Shown here in pieces: positions 34,414 to 46,885 of a stretch of DNA of 64,000 nt. This stretch comes from Rapana venosa (Eukaryota; Mollusca; Gastropoda; Neogastropoda; Muricidae): the NCBI GenBank assembly GCA_028751875.1, contig CM054138.1:48054283-48118282 (forward strand), in the 5' to 3' direction. Position 1 is the first letter of the stretch. Each line of letters opens with the position of its first letter. Under the pieces are notes generated by a model, which was given only the letters and a program-made list of their open reading frames with translations, did no database searches and was not told the DNA's origin. A program made the position numbers and the translations under genes.

Positions 34414-34970
34414 CTGAAAGCAGTTAAGAAATCGTCAGTGACAGGGAAAATGCTCACAGCTCTACTAGCTTAAATCTGATTTCAACTTATGACTGAAGCA
34501 ATACGTTTATTGCCTCTTCTGCTTTATTAGCTCAAATCTAAACTGTGTTAATTTCATCCGTTAGGAAAAAAATCACAAAATATTTTTTAAAGATGTATGG
34601 TAGTTCATATAATTTGGAACAAAAATTTACATTTTAAAATGATTTTAGAACACTGAAACAAAACCTTACATTTACTCATTAAAACCCAATGCTGTCTGGA
34701 TTGACCATGACTGACTGATCCAACTTCAAATAGAAAAGACCGGATTTACCAAGACAGACAGCCATTCTCAAACAATTTAATGTCATTAATGAGGGGAAAC
34801 AATTACAAGGATATGTTAAAGAAGTATCATAGTTCATATTTTTCTCTATTAGTTAAGATTGAAGATTTGATAACGCTTTGGAACAAAAATTACATTTACT
34901 CCTTAAAGGCATAAAATGTTCTGAAGATATCTTCCACTTTCATAGCTCAAATACGACAAGGATTTTATAC

Positions 34971-35063
34971 CTTTCTTCGAACTATGGCCATGCCACTCTT
35001 TTTGACTCCAGTTCATGATGGCTGCCACTGCACACGTGGCACTTGGTTCCAGTCCCACAGCTC
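34971..35063 (-). CDS. Putative exon 2 of unidentified minus-strand gene
   Basis: Acceptor catgctttcag, donor AAAG then gtataa, 93 bp, phase 1 in and phase 1 out. Being symmetric, it could be skipped without a frameshift. It encodes AVGLEPSATCAVAAIMNW then SQKEWHGHSSKK. The start (GLEPS) parallels GLESS of exon 3, and parts of the introns are duplicated too. Function unknown. Confidence 0.45.
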
Positions 35064-35220
35064 CTGAAAGCATGGGAGTTCCAATCAGTAACACTGCAAA
35101 TTCAGTTGGTTTTCTTGGACAAACATGACAGTCACCTGACCATGCTACTTTAAAAGAGGTTGAATTAACGATTATCATTTACATAGTGTGCCATAACACC
35201 CCTTTACTTTATTATCACAA

Positions 35221-35720
35221 NNNNNNNNNNNNNNNNNNNNNNNNNNNNNNNNNNNNNNNNNNNNNNNNNNNNNNNNNNNNNNNNNNNNNNNNNNNNNNNN
35301 NNNNNNNNNNNNNNNNNNNNNNNNNNNNNNNNNNNNNNNNNNNNNNNNNNNNNNNNNNNNNNNNNNNNNNNNNNNNNNNNNNNNNNNNNNNNNNNNNNNN
35401 NNNNNNNNNNNNNNNNNNNNNNNNNNNNNNNNNNNNNNNNNNNNNNNNNNNNNNNNNNNNNNNNNNNNNNNNNNNNNNNNNNNNNNNNNNNNNNNNNNNN
35501 NNNNNNNNNNNNNNNNNNNNNNNNNNNNNNNNNNNNNNNNNNNNNNNNNNNNNNNNNNNNNNNNNNNNNNNNNNNNNNNNNNNNNNNNNNNNNNNNNNNN
35601 NNNNNNNNNNNNNNNNNNNNNNNNNNNNNNNNNNNNNNNNNNNNNNNNNNNNNNNNNNNNNNNNNNNNNNNNNNNNNNNNNNNNNNNNNNNNNNNNNNNN
35701 NNNNNNNNNNNNNNNNNNNN
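35221..35720. other. Assembly gap (500 N)
   Basis: 500 undetermined bases, a conventional gap length, so the true size is unknown. It lies between putative exons 1 and 2 of the minus-strand gene. Confidence 0.99.
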
Positions 35721-36160
35721 GCACAAGCACACACATACATGTGAGTGTACATGTCTACTGTAGTTTTGTGTGTGTGTGTGTACATGTGTGAGTGTGTTTA
35801 TAAATTTATTCAACAATAGCAATTAGTTTCAATTAAAAGGGATTGAACTTGACGGTTACCTAATACATGTATAAACACACACACACACACATGTGCGCAC
35901 ACCCCCCCATTTCATAACATATACGTATATTATGACTAGCAAAGGAAGACTGCCCAATTACTGCACATGCACCTTTTTTTTTCTCCACTGCCCTCCCTGA
36001 ATAATTCATAAAAGATAAGAAAATTACACCACCTGAAGAAACAACCTGTTACAAGTATCGTAGCCATGACGTCAATCGAGCAGAGTGCTCTAAAACCTAG
36101 TAACTAAAGGGTCAAGATATCTGACCACAAGGTGGAAGAGGGTGGGATGATCTGACACAT
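35721..36160. other. Non-coding stretch with short TG/CA runs
   Basis: CA/TG runs next to the gap (35721-35900), then unremarkable AT-rich sequence. Confidence 0.5.
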
Positions 36161-36245
36161 GAGAAAGACAGAGACAGAGAAAGACAGACAGAGAAAGGGA
36201 GAGAGAGACAGCAACAGAGAAAAGATAGAGAGACAGAGAGAGAGA

Positions 36246-36328
<83 letters not shown>

Positions 36329-36330
36329 GT
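36160..36330. repeat. (GA)n microsatellite
   Basis: GACAGA-type variants lead into a pure AG run at about 36248-36322, followed by a TG run. Confidence 0.97.
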
Positions 36331-37652
36331 GTGTGTGTGTATGTTTAAGTGTGCGTGTGTTTGCGCGCAAATGAGCAAGGTGTGTGTGTGACTGTCCATC
36401 TGCCTGTACCTAAGCATCTGTAATGAAAGCATACATACATAAATATGCAAGCCTTCGAAAGTAGGAATACTTGCAGGGGAAAAAAAATATTACAAGCATA
36501 CACACATGCATACATGTAAAAAAGATCATCTAATTTTCACCTTCTAATCTTATGAAGGATACCACATTCAAAGCTTCACACAATACTAAGCCCTGAGAAT
36601 GGCAACTAGTCAACACACATGTCTGTTTATCTCCCCCACACCACCCCACAGTAAAATTTATGCTCTGTTTCTAGCTATTTTACCATCACTACTTCCCTGA
36701 CATAATAAACTAAATAATTCATTTTTCTCGGACGCTTTAACTGCACAAATTTATTACAAGCACTAAAGACCGAAGTCTGAATAAGTGGGTTGGTGACAAG
36801 TGCCTTTTCTTCAGATAGCATTTTCTTATCATTCTAGTATGAGGAATAAATAATCTTGTCAGGAAAAAAATGGGGCTGTGACTGCAATAATACTCTGTTT
36901 ATGGGCTTTCTTTTTCCTTGTCAATGCTAAAGTATCCTGTTCCTTATGAAGTTATCCCAATTCTTTTAACAGGATTCCACTGACCCATCTGAAAGGGCCT
37001 GTGCAGCATTTTCAATCTTGAATGAGTATGCTGACTTGTTTATCTTTTACACCATGTCATAAATCCACTGAACAACAAATGGATGACTGCTGATAAGCAC
37101 ACATACAATATATATGGGGCTCAAGCACTATAAAAGTAGGTCTTATGCTATGTGGGAGGTGGTTACCACCAAAACTAACAAAAATATCCCCAATGATATG
37201 CAATGTACAAAGAAACAAGAATGAGACCTAGATTCTCTGTCACCTTTGATTTTAGACCTCTTCTCAGTAACATTTTACACTATTTTTGGTTTTGTTTTAT
37301 GCCTAGAAGGCAGTCATTCACAATGACAAAAGGGAGATTAATTAACATGTTCAATGTCAGCCTTTGTTTCTTCTATTCTTTTATCAATAACTCTCCAAAC
37401 AGATAATTATTGATCACATAGATACAAGAACAAAAACAACTCAAGAACAAAAATAACACAGATAATAAACTATTTGAGATAATAAAACTGACATTTTACC
37501 ACCTGATCTCGTTTACCTTGACATCCTGGTGTGCAAAGAAAGACTTCACACCAAAATAAGATATCACTCAGACAAGAGTGACAAGTACAAAACAAAACAA
37601 AAAAAGAAAGGAGGACAAAAACTCAAGAGTGATCACTGATATGATGACAAAC
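36331..37652. other. Probable intron of the minus-strand gene
   Basis: AT-rich. A minus-strand segment near 36965-37030 (SAYSFKIENAAQALSDGS in one frame) could be another exon, but its splice sites are poor. Nothing else recognised. Confidence 0.3.
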
Positions 37653-37794
37653 CTGTTGATTCGTTGTCCTCATTCTGCAGTCCCAGACTGTCAAGAGTTG
37701 TGCGACGTTTGGGACCCTTGCGGTGGTCAGAGGTGGCGCCTTCTTCCATCCACATGGGTCTGGGCTTTGGGGGTGTAACATCTTCTGTGATGCA
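37653..37794 (-). CDS. Putative exon 1 (of three seen) of unidentified minus-strand gene
   Basis: Acceptor gtgtttatggcag, donor ACAG then gtttgt, 142 bp, ending in phase 1, which fits exon 2. It encodes CITEDVTPPKPRPMWMEEG, then KGPKRRTTLDSLGLQNEDNE: acidic and basic low-complexity sequence with Pro-rich and KRRT motifs, probably disordered. It is much more GC-rich than its surroundings and uses normal-looking codons. I do not recognise the family. Other exons may lie in the N gap or outside the window. Confidence 0.55.
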
Positions 37795-40560
37795 CTGCCA
37801 TAAACACAATGTACACATATTACTCATGTATGTGATTGCCAACATGGGTCTACATTCCAAGTTCATGCTTTTGTTGTTTTACTATATCATTTTTATCATC
37901 AACATGCTACTTCAAAGCAAATTCAGTGATTCATTAAATTATGTCAATGCAGACTAATCACTAATAATTGTGCAGTGTTTAGAACTGTGATGGTTCAGTT
38001 TACCACAAAATCATCAACCTTGAAAATCTGCAAACATGTCAAAAATAAAGTTTACAAACATACACAAAAAGGGAACACTATTAAAATTAAAATGTCATCA
38101 TATCTAAAACAAAAAAAGCAGCCTACCCAAAGGGCTGATACCCCGTAATAAAAACAAAACAAAACAAAACAAAACAGAGACATGATACAAAATGAACTTT
38201 ATGAAGTCCTACTAAAAAAACAACCCAAACAAAAACCCCACAGACCTAAGAGATGCCTTAGTAATAAATTAACAAAATTAGCTATTATTTATAAACAAAT
38301 AAGACACACACTCAACCAACCAAAGCAAAAACACAAAAAAAAGGCTCTAAACATAATTCTTCTAAGGCCTATAAAAATAATTTCACAGACCTGCATCATA
38401 TATATATTAATATATATATATATATAATTATATATATATATATATATATTATATAACATTACAATACAGCATGGTTTGTTTGGCTTTTTTCAATAGAAAC
38501 ATGTACACACAGCTCAAAACTATGATAAGACCAATGAGGCAAATTCTCATAAAAGACATTACTTTACAAATTAAATTTACTTAGATGAAATAAAAAGGGT
38601 CAATAAGTCGCACACAAAATTTTAACACACAGAAACAGATGTCTAAATGAGACGAAAAGGGAAATTATATTTTAAATACTGTAGTTTTTACAATAGTACA
38701 CTTTACATGAAGAATTCAGTGAAGGTGGAATACTGTAAAGTAACAGCGTTAACTGAAAGGGGCACAAACAATCCTTTTCCAGGAAAGCAATAAACAAAGG
38801 CTGGCTTAAATCTGAAACCATGCTGACGTTAGAAAAAAACAACCAACAAACTTGTGAATAAACTGGATTTTCGTTTCACTAATAATGGCCCAGACAGGAC
38901 CAAATGAGTCTCATAACTTGCGGAATTCACAAGACACAATGTGGTGACTGTTATCCTGATGTAATCTCTCCATGCACACTAGTGATACATACAATATTAT
39001 TAGATGGCCATGCTTTTTTTCAGTACATGCATGTTATTTTAACTAATATTTTATCATGATCAGTCCAAGTACAGCAAAACAGCCAATTTTTTCATCAACA
39101 GATACAGCAAGCAAGGGGCTTTAATTTCTTTTCTTTGGGGGGAAGGGGGAGTAAGTTTGTTTTTAGTGTGTGTATGTGTGTTCACAAGAGCAAAGCTCCC
39201 AAATCCTAGTTTGATAAGATGGCACTGAAATTGAGAAAAATCATCAAGTTATGTCTTAATACTCATGATATTTTTTATCTGGTTAGCAGACAAAAGAAAT
39301 TAATGACAAATGAATGATAACTGTCATAGAATGAGGCACAAAATAACAATGGCAAACAAAAGGAGAGACTAAATTATACCACTATTGCACATCTTAACAA
39401 ACTAAATGTAAGTTTGTATAAATTTGCAGCAATAAATTTCCATTAATTTTCTACATTCTACAAGAGCATTATAATTAGCAATGCTACCAACCAACCCCCC
39501 CCCCCCCCTCCCCCCCAAAAAAAAACCCCAACCAAACAAAACACAACAATGTCCTTAAGTACTACCAGTGCAATAAGTACTAGCACTATATAACTACAAA
39601 CAATGAAGCAGAGACAATAATAATGATCCTGCATGGCTGCTGAGAGGCTCTGTTTCTCTGAAATGTCATTACACAGTCACAAATTGTTGTGGAAATAAAT
39701 GAAATGACATACTGAATGTAAATAAACCAAAGAACAAAAAAACCCCACCCAGGCCAAAAATTGATTTTAAAAAAATCAGATCTTAGGCCAGAATGATTAA
39801 TGACCCCCTCCCCCCCCAAAAAAAACCCCAAACAAACAACAACAACAAAACCAAAAACAAAACAAAAATTATAGACTGTCCCCCCCAAAAATACCTCACA
39901 TAACCAGATTTTCAACCACACTACAGCTCATAGCGATTCTGAAATCAGTGTCCATTTTTTAAAAGCTTGCAATATAAATATATTTTTTTAAAATATAATA
40001 TATATATTATATATATTTTTTCCCCTATTATTTATTATTCATTGTAATTTCCATACAAAACTGTAAGACGGCTGACAGCCAAATTGATTATCTTTAAAAG
40101 TTCAAAATCAACATAAGATTTTGAAGAAAAGTAAAAAATAACAGTAGCCAATTTAAAATTTGCTAAGCACAACAGAAACAAAAATGACACTTTTGACAGA
40201 AACTGAGCAATAATCTGGGAAGTGAGACTGAAAAATGCACTTCATTTACTTCCACTTAATTTGTCAGGAAAGCAATGAGCACAACAGACTAGAAGTAGAA
40301 CAAATGTTAAAAAGCCTTAAAAACAAGAAAACAGCTTCTTAACGCCGACTTAATTTTTTAAAACATCTTCCATCAAAATACCATTTTCTGCAAAGTTCAC
40401 TGTAATCGACTGATCATGAATTTATACAAGTTTTGCAAGTGATAAATATAATATTATGTTTGTAAATACTTTTTTTTATGGCAGTCAAGAGGCTGTTTAC
40501 TTGATTTACTAACTAACAGACAGTACTGGTCTGATGGGCAGCAAAGAGTGAACAGGGACA
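37795..40560. other. AT-rich stretch without recognised genes
   Basis: Contains an AT microsatellite (38398-38455, able to fold on itself), C-rich runs at 39488-39519 and 39806-39819, and another AT run at about 39970-40020. No exon with acceptable splice sites found. Confidence 0.4.
38398..38455. repeat. (TA)n microsatellite
   Basis: Interrupted TA repeat with TAAT/ATTA interruptions, strongly self-complementary. Confidence 0.95.

Positions 40561-40635
<75 letters not shown>
40561..40635. repeat. Poly-G tract (75 G)
   Basis: 75 uninterrupted guanines, immediately followed by cgaccc. Such a run can form stacked G-quadruplexes, and its exact length is hard to sequence. Confidence 0.95.
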
Positions 40636-42627
40636 CGACCCACAAGAGTTCCATTCCTTTTTCTGAAAAAAGTATCAGTTTATTACTGTATTATACATAT
40701 GTAAGAGATCTATTCAAACATGCTTCACTACAAAACTAGTAATAAACAATAGAACACCCTTTTTCTCTTTAAAAACTTGCCTTTCTCTTTATATGGCATT
40801 TGTGCCAGTTTCTGGGTGAGACTTTTTATAATTTTTATGTACCTCCTCAACCACTAATCCCCCCCCCCCCCCCCCCCCAATGACCCAATGAAAATAACAA
40901 TAAAAAGAGAATTAATACAAAGGCATTCCCCCCAAAAAAAAACCCAAACCCAAAGAAATTGAACAAATAAATTGATCTAAAAAAATGTTATAGAAAGCAC
41001 AAAGCATGTTCTTCATTGTTTGTGAGATTTTTCATGAACCCTGGCTTGCCAATTTGAATTAGCTTAAAAAACAAATACTGTAGACTTCATTATAGAAGAT
41101 TAGATCAGCAAATCTTTTATTATGGAATCTTTTATCCTTTTCTTTGTATGGATGTGCTGGCACATTCTTCATAGGTGACACAGCTACAACATGAGTCTGA
41201 TCATTGAATTTATAAAGCAAATAATTTACTTGTAGATCTTGTTATTTAAAGCAAAAATATTAAAATTTAGGAGTTTACTTAATCATAGATTTATTCACAG
41301 GAATTTCACATTTTAACACATGATTCTTCTTCTTCATCAATGGCTCAGACAGCAGCTGTTGTTGTCTCCCAGATGAGCGAAAATGCATTGCACTGCCGTT
41401 AAGCAGCTGACAAGTAGGCCCAATGCATCCAACTTCCGCTTGACACATGATATTAAGTTTTACTTCATCATGAGTAATTCACTCTGACTAAAATCTAATA
41501 CAGTAATAGACACTGAGATGGCGTTAGTTACTGAAACTGAATTTAACCATTAAATCTCTTCCACCGGCTATTTTTCATGTAAACATTTTTTCTTTTCTTT
41601 TTTCCTTGAACTGCCTCAAAGTTCACTTCTGTGAAAAATATACCACAGTTGTGCAAACAACATTCTAGATAACAAATCTGACAAAAACAAGTAGTAGGTA
41701 TATGTACACCTGCCCATGAATAGAACCCGTGCTCACAATTCATGCTTCAAGATTTTTTCTTACATTCCTCAGTTCAATCTAAGAACACCAAGGGTTTTGT
41801 ACTTTACAGTTCTCAGCTCTAAGGCACACTAAATATTCTAGGTTTATGCTGTAACTTTAGTTCCTTTAACTAAAATGTCAATAGACCAAAGACTCACCCT
41901 TATCCAGAGAACTTTGCTAACTCATATTGGCTAGAAAGTAACTACCTGTAACTTTAGGCTCTGATGACACTACTAACTACCATGACACTGAACTGCTTCA
42001 CTTTCAACAACAGGCCTAATTCTCTAAGTCTAATCATAATGTCATGGTTAGATATCACTTACTTTCCCATCTCCTAAACTTGTTACAAAGCAGATATTCA
42101 ATCATGATTTCAATATAATACACCCTTAAAACTCAGACTCAATGATAAATAACATAACTCAGACTCAATGATAAATAGCATAAACTTTCAGTCTACAATT
42201 ATTGATAAAAGTAGTCATGTCTGTCAAGTATTCTAGTAGCCTGTTTCACATAAAAACATCAAAGTGCTATACTAAACAATATTACTAGTTGTTTTTAAAA
42301 AAAATATTACTATTTTATAATAAATTCTTCATTTTTGTCCATAAACAGCTTCTAGCATGTGTTAGTAACTTAGTAAATTATAGCCAATCAGTTTCCTCAT
42401 GAATGTAAGAAAAGGAAAGAAGCAAGAACAACAAAATTTAAAAGTAAACAATTCTGCAAAAAATAATTGTTAAAATGAAAACAAATCATGTTTGTCAAAC
42501 ACTATAGAATTTCAAAAGAGAAAAGTCGCAGGTATAACTCAGCAATATTAACAAATATGGGAGAAAAAACAACAACCTGGGAGCAAAAAAAAAACAACAG
42601 AAAAAAGTAAATCTAAAAAAAAAAGTA
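40636..42627. other. AT-rich non-coding stretch
   Basis: Includes a C20 run at 40859-40878 and a short interspersed repeat at 41325-41440 resembling 7574-7640. No exon recognised. Confidence 0.4.
41325..41440. repeat. Short interspersed repeat with TTC-rich end
   Basis: gattcttcttcttcatcaat, ggctcagacagcagctg and gagcgaaaatgcattgcact. Shared phrases with 7574-7640 suggest one degenerate repeat family. Confidence 0.5.
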
Positions 42628-42727
42628 ATCACAATCATTGCATAAGTCACCTGGAAAAATCACAAGTCACTTACTAAGTTCTGCATTTGACTTGTGCTAT
42701 TTTTCCAGGCTATAACATTTGTGATTG
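42628..42727. other. Stem-loop of about 100 nt
   Basis: CCTGGAAAAAT plus CACAAGTCA (42650-42669) pairs with TGACTTGTG, a CT bulge and ATTTTTCCAGG (42688-42709) around an 18-nt loop. A weaker outer stem of AATCAC with GTGATT lies beyond an internal loop. The size and loop resemble a microRNA precursor, or it may be a small inverted-repeat element. No transcription evidence. Confidence 0.5.
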
Positions 42728-43306
42728 AACTGTAATTTTACATGATGTTGTGACTGTGTTAATAGTTTTAAGACCTGTTTGGATCTCAGAGTACTAGGCT
42801 TTTAACTTTTCTCACCACATCATACAGAATGAAGATCATTCCAATTCAAAGGACAAAGTTTTGATTAACAAAGCTAATGCTAGTTGCTACTGATGCTGGC
42901 TTAATGGGAAAAAAGAGGCAAGACAAGCATTAGGAGCTTCGAAGAATCACTACAGTACACGATCTCATTCTTACCAAACTGCCAACTTTTGCTGATTTCA
43001 CTTTTCTTTCCTAGATCACAAAAACAACAGAATACAATATACATGGGGCTAATCATCAAGGTCAACACCACATCAAATTAATCATACATATATTTATATC
43101 ATAATAAACAAATCATATTTTTATTGTGGCCTTCAACAAGTGGAGAAACTGAAGAAGAAAATTGGGCTCATGATTATTTTGCTTTTGAATAAGTTTTTAA
43201 AACGCGATCATTAAAGTATTAAACACACTTCAGGGTTACCACTTGCAAGAGGTAATTGAATATTTTGCTGAAATGCAAAACCACAACTTCATGAACCAAT
43301 GGGATT

Positions 43307-43525
43307 GTAGTAAGAGTGTTGTGCTTGTGATCTCAAAGCCTAGTTTTGAGATACCCCAGAGGTGCATGCTCAAGGGGATTTTTTCCCCTGGAGTGAACAT
43401 CAGTACCAACTCCACTACCTTAGAAATCCTTTGGGTGAGACTATATTATATATTTAAAGTAAAAACCGAAGTCCCATGTAGAATGCAAGCAAAACATCTT
43501 GTACACATGTTAAAAACCTGTAATT
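43307..43525 (+). mobile_element. tRNA-derived SINE, old degraded copy
   Basis: taagagtgttgtgcttgtga, ggggattttttcccctggag, catcagtaccaactccacta, cctttgggtgagactata with a small AT insertion, then aacatcttgtacacatgtta in SINE order. More diverged than the other copies, and the 3' end is lost. Confidence 0.65.
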
Positions 43526-44837
43526 AATTTTTTTTTAAATAGTTGTTCATTCACAATCATAAATCATAATATGCCTTATTTTTTATTTCAAGTATACTTT
43601 AGCTGTGTTTCCAAGTAATAAAAGACACTGGTTTACGTTATCATATTCTCTTATTCTGTGCCAGTGTGTGAATGCAGTACTGTATGCATTATGACTTTTT
43701 TTTTAAATGCTGTGATTTAGAAAAAGAAAATGGAGAGTAAGTTGGGGCAATAGTTTTATAAATGCATACCTATTCTCTCTCTCCCCTCCCCCTTTTTGGG
43801 GGGAGGGGAGGGGGGGATTTATGCAGAACATTATACTATCATAGATTGATCTACCAAACTCCAAAGGACTTGATAATTGATTAGGTTGAAAGCTCATTGC
43901 AAAGGGTATATTTAGAACACATTCTGAATAAAAGAGCACAAACTTTCAAAGTTAAGTACGTAAGTCAGAAGCAAAAAGAAAAAAGAATAATAAAGTAATA
44001 ATACATTATACAATAATAATGCTAATAGGTTTATGATTTTTTGTTGGGGAGGGGGCTTTTATATTTTTAAATCTCCAGCCAGCAAATGGCTTGTCTGGCT
44101 TACACCATATCACCTACAGCTACTGTGGGTGTACTGCCAAAAGTCACCGAAGCTGGTTCAATTCAGGTCATGCACACCAACAAGAAAACACTGCTCGGTG
44201 GAGCTGAAACCTCAAGATTATTCCAAGCTGCTGTGCAGTCATTCTCAGAGCTCCTTGCACATAATCAGCTCCCCTAATCTGGCCAGCGCTGTGTGTTTGC
44301 TGGGACCAATATGGCAAACTGTGAAAGAGTGTGCTATTAATCTTATTGTGCCTGTTAAGCTGCATATAACTTATTCATGAATTAAATGCGAATACACTGC
44401 TCCCAAGATCAGTACTGACGATATCAATAGTCACCTTACAGACTTAGAATCAGATATAACATGTTGATATAGTTTCCCTCATTGATTCCAACTGGCTGAA
44501 AAACATTCAAGTCAAAGAGTTAGTAGCTGGTGAACTGAAAGCCTGCAGGAGATTTTTTAAGTAAAGCCAAAGTGCTGTTCAAGAAAATATTTTTGATTAA
44601 TTTGCTATCTTTTTGTCAGAAAACATTCTCAAAAGCATGATGCGGTTGGGGAATTTCTCTGTCTTTGAGATAATAAAGCATTTGAATTTGAATTTGGGTG
44701 GGGTAAGCCTTAAAAAATAAATAGAGTAGATTCAGGGGATTTGATAGACCTGTTCCAATACAAAATAATTCCATGTGAAAAATAGCACTTTCAAGACTGT
44801 ATTATGCACATGGAGTGTATACATTCACTATATATAT
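43526..44837. other. AT-rich stretch with one GC-richer island
   Basis: Mostly AT-rich. 44076-44290 is richer in GC and holds open frames on both strands. On plus, the frame 44086-44277 includes TVGVLPKVTEAGSIQVMH. I recognise no family and no splice structure. It may be a fragment of an exon, a processed copy or a repeat. Confidence 0.25.
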
Positions 44838-45370
44838 GGGTTATTCTCAGAAATATGTGAGGTTTTTGTGACATAGACCTTGAAAAATAAATGTCATTGT
44901 AAGTTTATGGCTTTTTGTCATATGTTAGAGTACTCTGTCATAATCTGCATTCTTTTGAAAAAATTATGAAATATTAATTGGTTTCCTAGTATTTGATTAA
45001 TTAAAGTTCTATTTTTAGCCGTGTTGCGGTTGTGACATGGAAACCAAAAGTAGCATAAATAAATCTTTGTACTCAGAATATCAAACAAAAAACACTCCAA
45101 AATGCTGTTGTTTTCATTTATAAAACAAATCTAACATTTGGAAGTATGACAATCACTGACAAAGCAATTTTTGGCCATTTTTCTAATGACACTCTAAGAC
45201 AGTTTTGTACGCCCAGATTTAAAGTTTTGTTTTTTGTGCTAGTGACCACAGGAAGCATCACAAATTAGCCTAAAACTTTAACCACAGAATCATTTAAATA
45301 AAACAACAATTTTCTTTACACAAGAATGGAAGCTATTTCAAATTAATACCTTATAAAAGTAATATGTTGC

Positions 45371-45735
45371 GGTTGTGACATGGAAACCGTTTGGTTGTGA
45401 CATGGAAACCACACCCTTCAAAATAACAAATCATGGAAGTTGTAGCAATTTAAACATACATTTAAAACAAAAACACACAACTTAAATTGGAAACAATGCA
45501 TTCTTGTAACATTATTCATACTGATTTATCATTTTATATGATTATATTATGGTTGTGACATCGAGACCGTTTGGTTGTGACATGGAAACCACACCCCTCA
45601 AAAGCACAAATCATGAAAATGTAGCAATTTAAGATCAAATTGAAAAAAACACATCATCTCAATGAGAAACAATGCATTCTTGTAACTTTATTTACATTGA
45701 TTTATTTGTTAAGACTTAGAGTGACATGATATTAT
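45371..45735. repeat. Two tandem 180-bp units with GGTTGTGACATGGAAACC pairs
   Basis: Each unit starts with two copies of the 18-nt motif 22 bp apart (45371/45393 and 45551/45573). It continues with acaccc(t/c)tcaaaa, atgtagcaatttaa and aaacaatgcattcttgtaac. Confidence 0.85.
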
Positions 45736-46267
45736 ATCAATAAACATTATCTACATTTGATTTATCATGCTGGAGTGATATAATATCAATCAACACAGCT
45801 AAGTCCAGTTTCTCTCATCTGACCTAGCGCATCCTTCATAATTAATGATAAAATATGAGCTCATGAGTGCATAGTGCTTTTATATCAAGTACAAAATGCA
45901 TGTTTTAAAAAACGACAAAAAAACCAATGAAATCATATTCATTCTTGGCTTTTTTTATTAGTAAAAACCAAAACTTAATTGTCGATCAAATTTTGTTATG
46001 ATTGTCAATTGATTACAAATCATCATCTTTGCTGTGTTGTTGGGGTTTCTTCCTTTAATATTAACAACACTTTGAATAACAGAATAATCTAAGGTTATTT
46101 CTTCTTCATTTCTTGTTTTACAGGCAAATTAATTCTTTTATTTTATGGGCAAATAGAATCCTTCAAGCACTCTCAGCATTTGCTGGTGCTTTTTTTTTCC
46201 TCACATGCAGCTGCTTTTTTGTCCCACATCTAACATGATCTAACATAATTTCAAACTGATTTAGGAC

Positions 46268-46296
46268 TGTTAAGTTCTCTCTCTCTCTCTCCTCTC

Positions 46297-46386
<90 letters not shown>
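46268..46386. repeat. (CT)n-(CA)n microsatellite
   Basis: CT run followed directly by CA run inside the candidate DNA transposon. A mirror-like (TG)n-(AG)n run follows at 46585. Confidence 0.97.
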
Positions 46387-46389
<3 letters not shown>

Positions 46390-46584
46390 ATTTGATTTAT
46401 ATTGTAACAGTTAAAAAAAATTGTTGGTCATAATCACATGCATCCATATGTATAGTGGGCACCCTGCCCCCCTTTATTCTCTATCATAAGACTCCCACCT
46501 GTATAAGATCTACTTTTCTTAGACACTGCTCTTCTTTGTAACTGTACCCCCCTCATTAGACTTCTCCTTTATAACACATAATTT

Positions 46585-46885
<301 letters not shown>

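Noticed and set aside
35175..35822. Long frames across the two N gaps (also 52910-53576)
   Set aside because: They consist of undetermined residues.
36965..37030. Additional minus-strand exon (SAYSFKIENAAQALSDGS)
   Set aside because: Open and plausible in composition, but the donor is weak (T then gttaaa) and the phases do not clearly fit the neighbours.
40454..40739. Poly-Pro and poly-Gly open frames over the G75 run, and the same at 55810-56306
   Set aside because: Homopolymer translation; no coding context.
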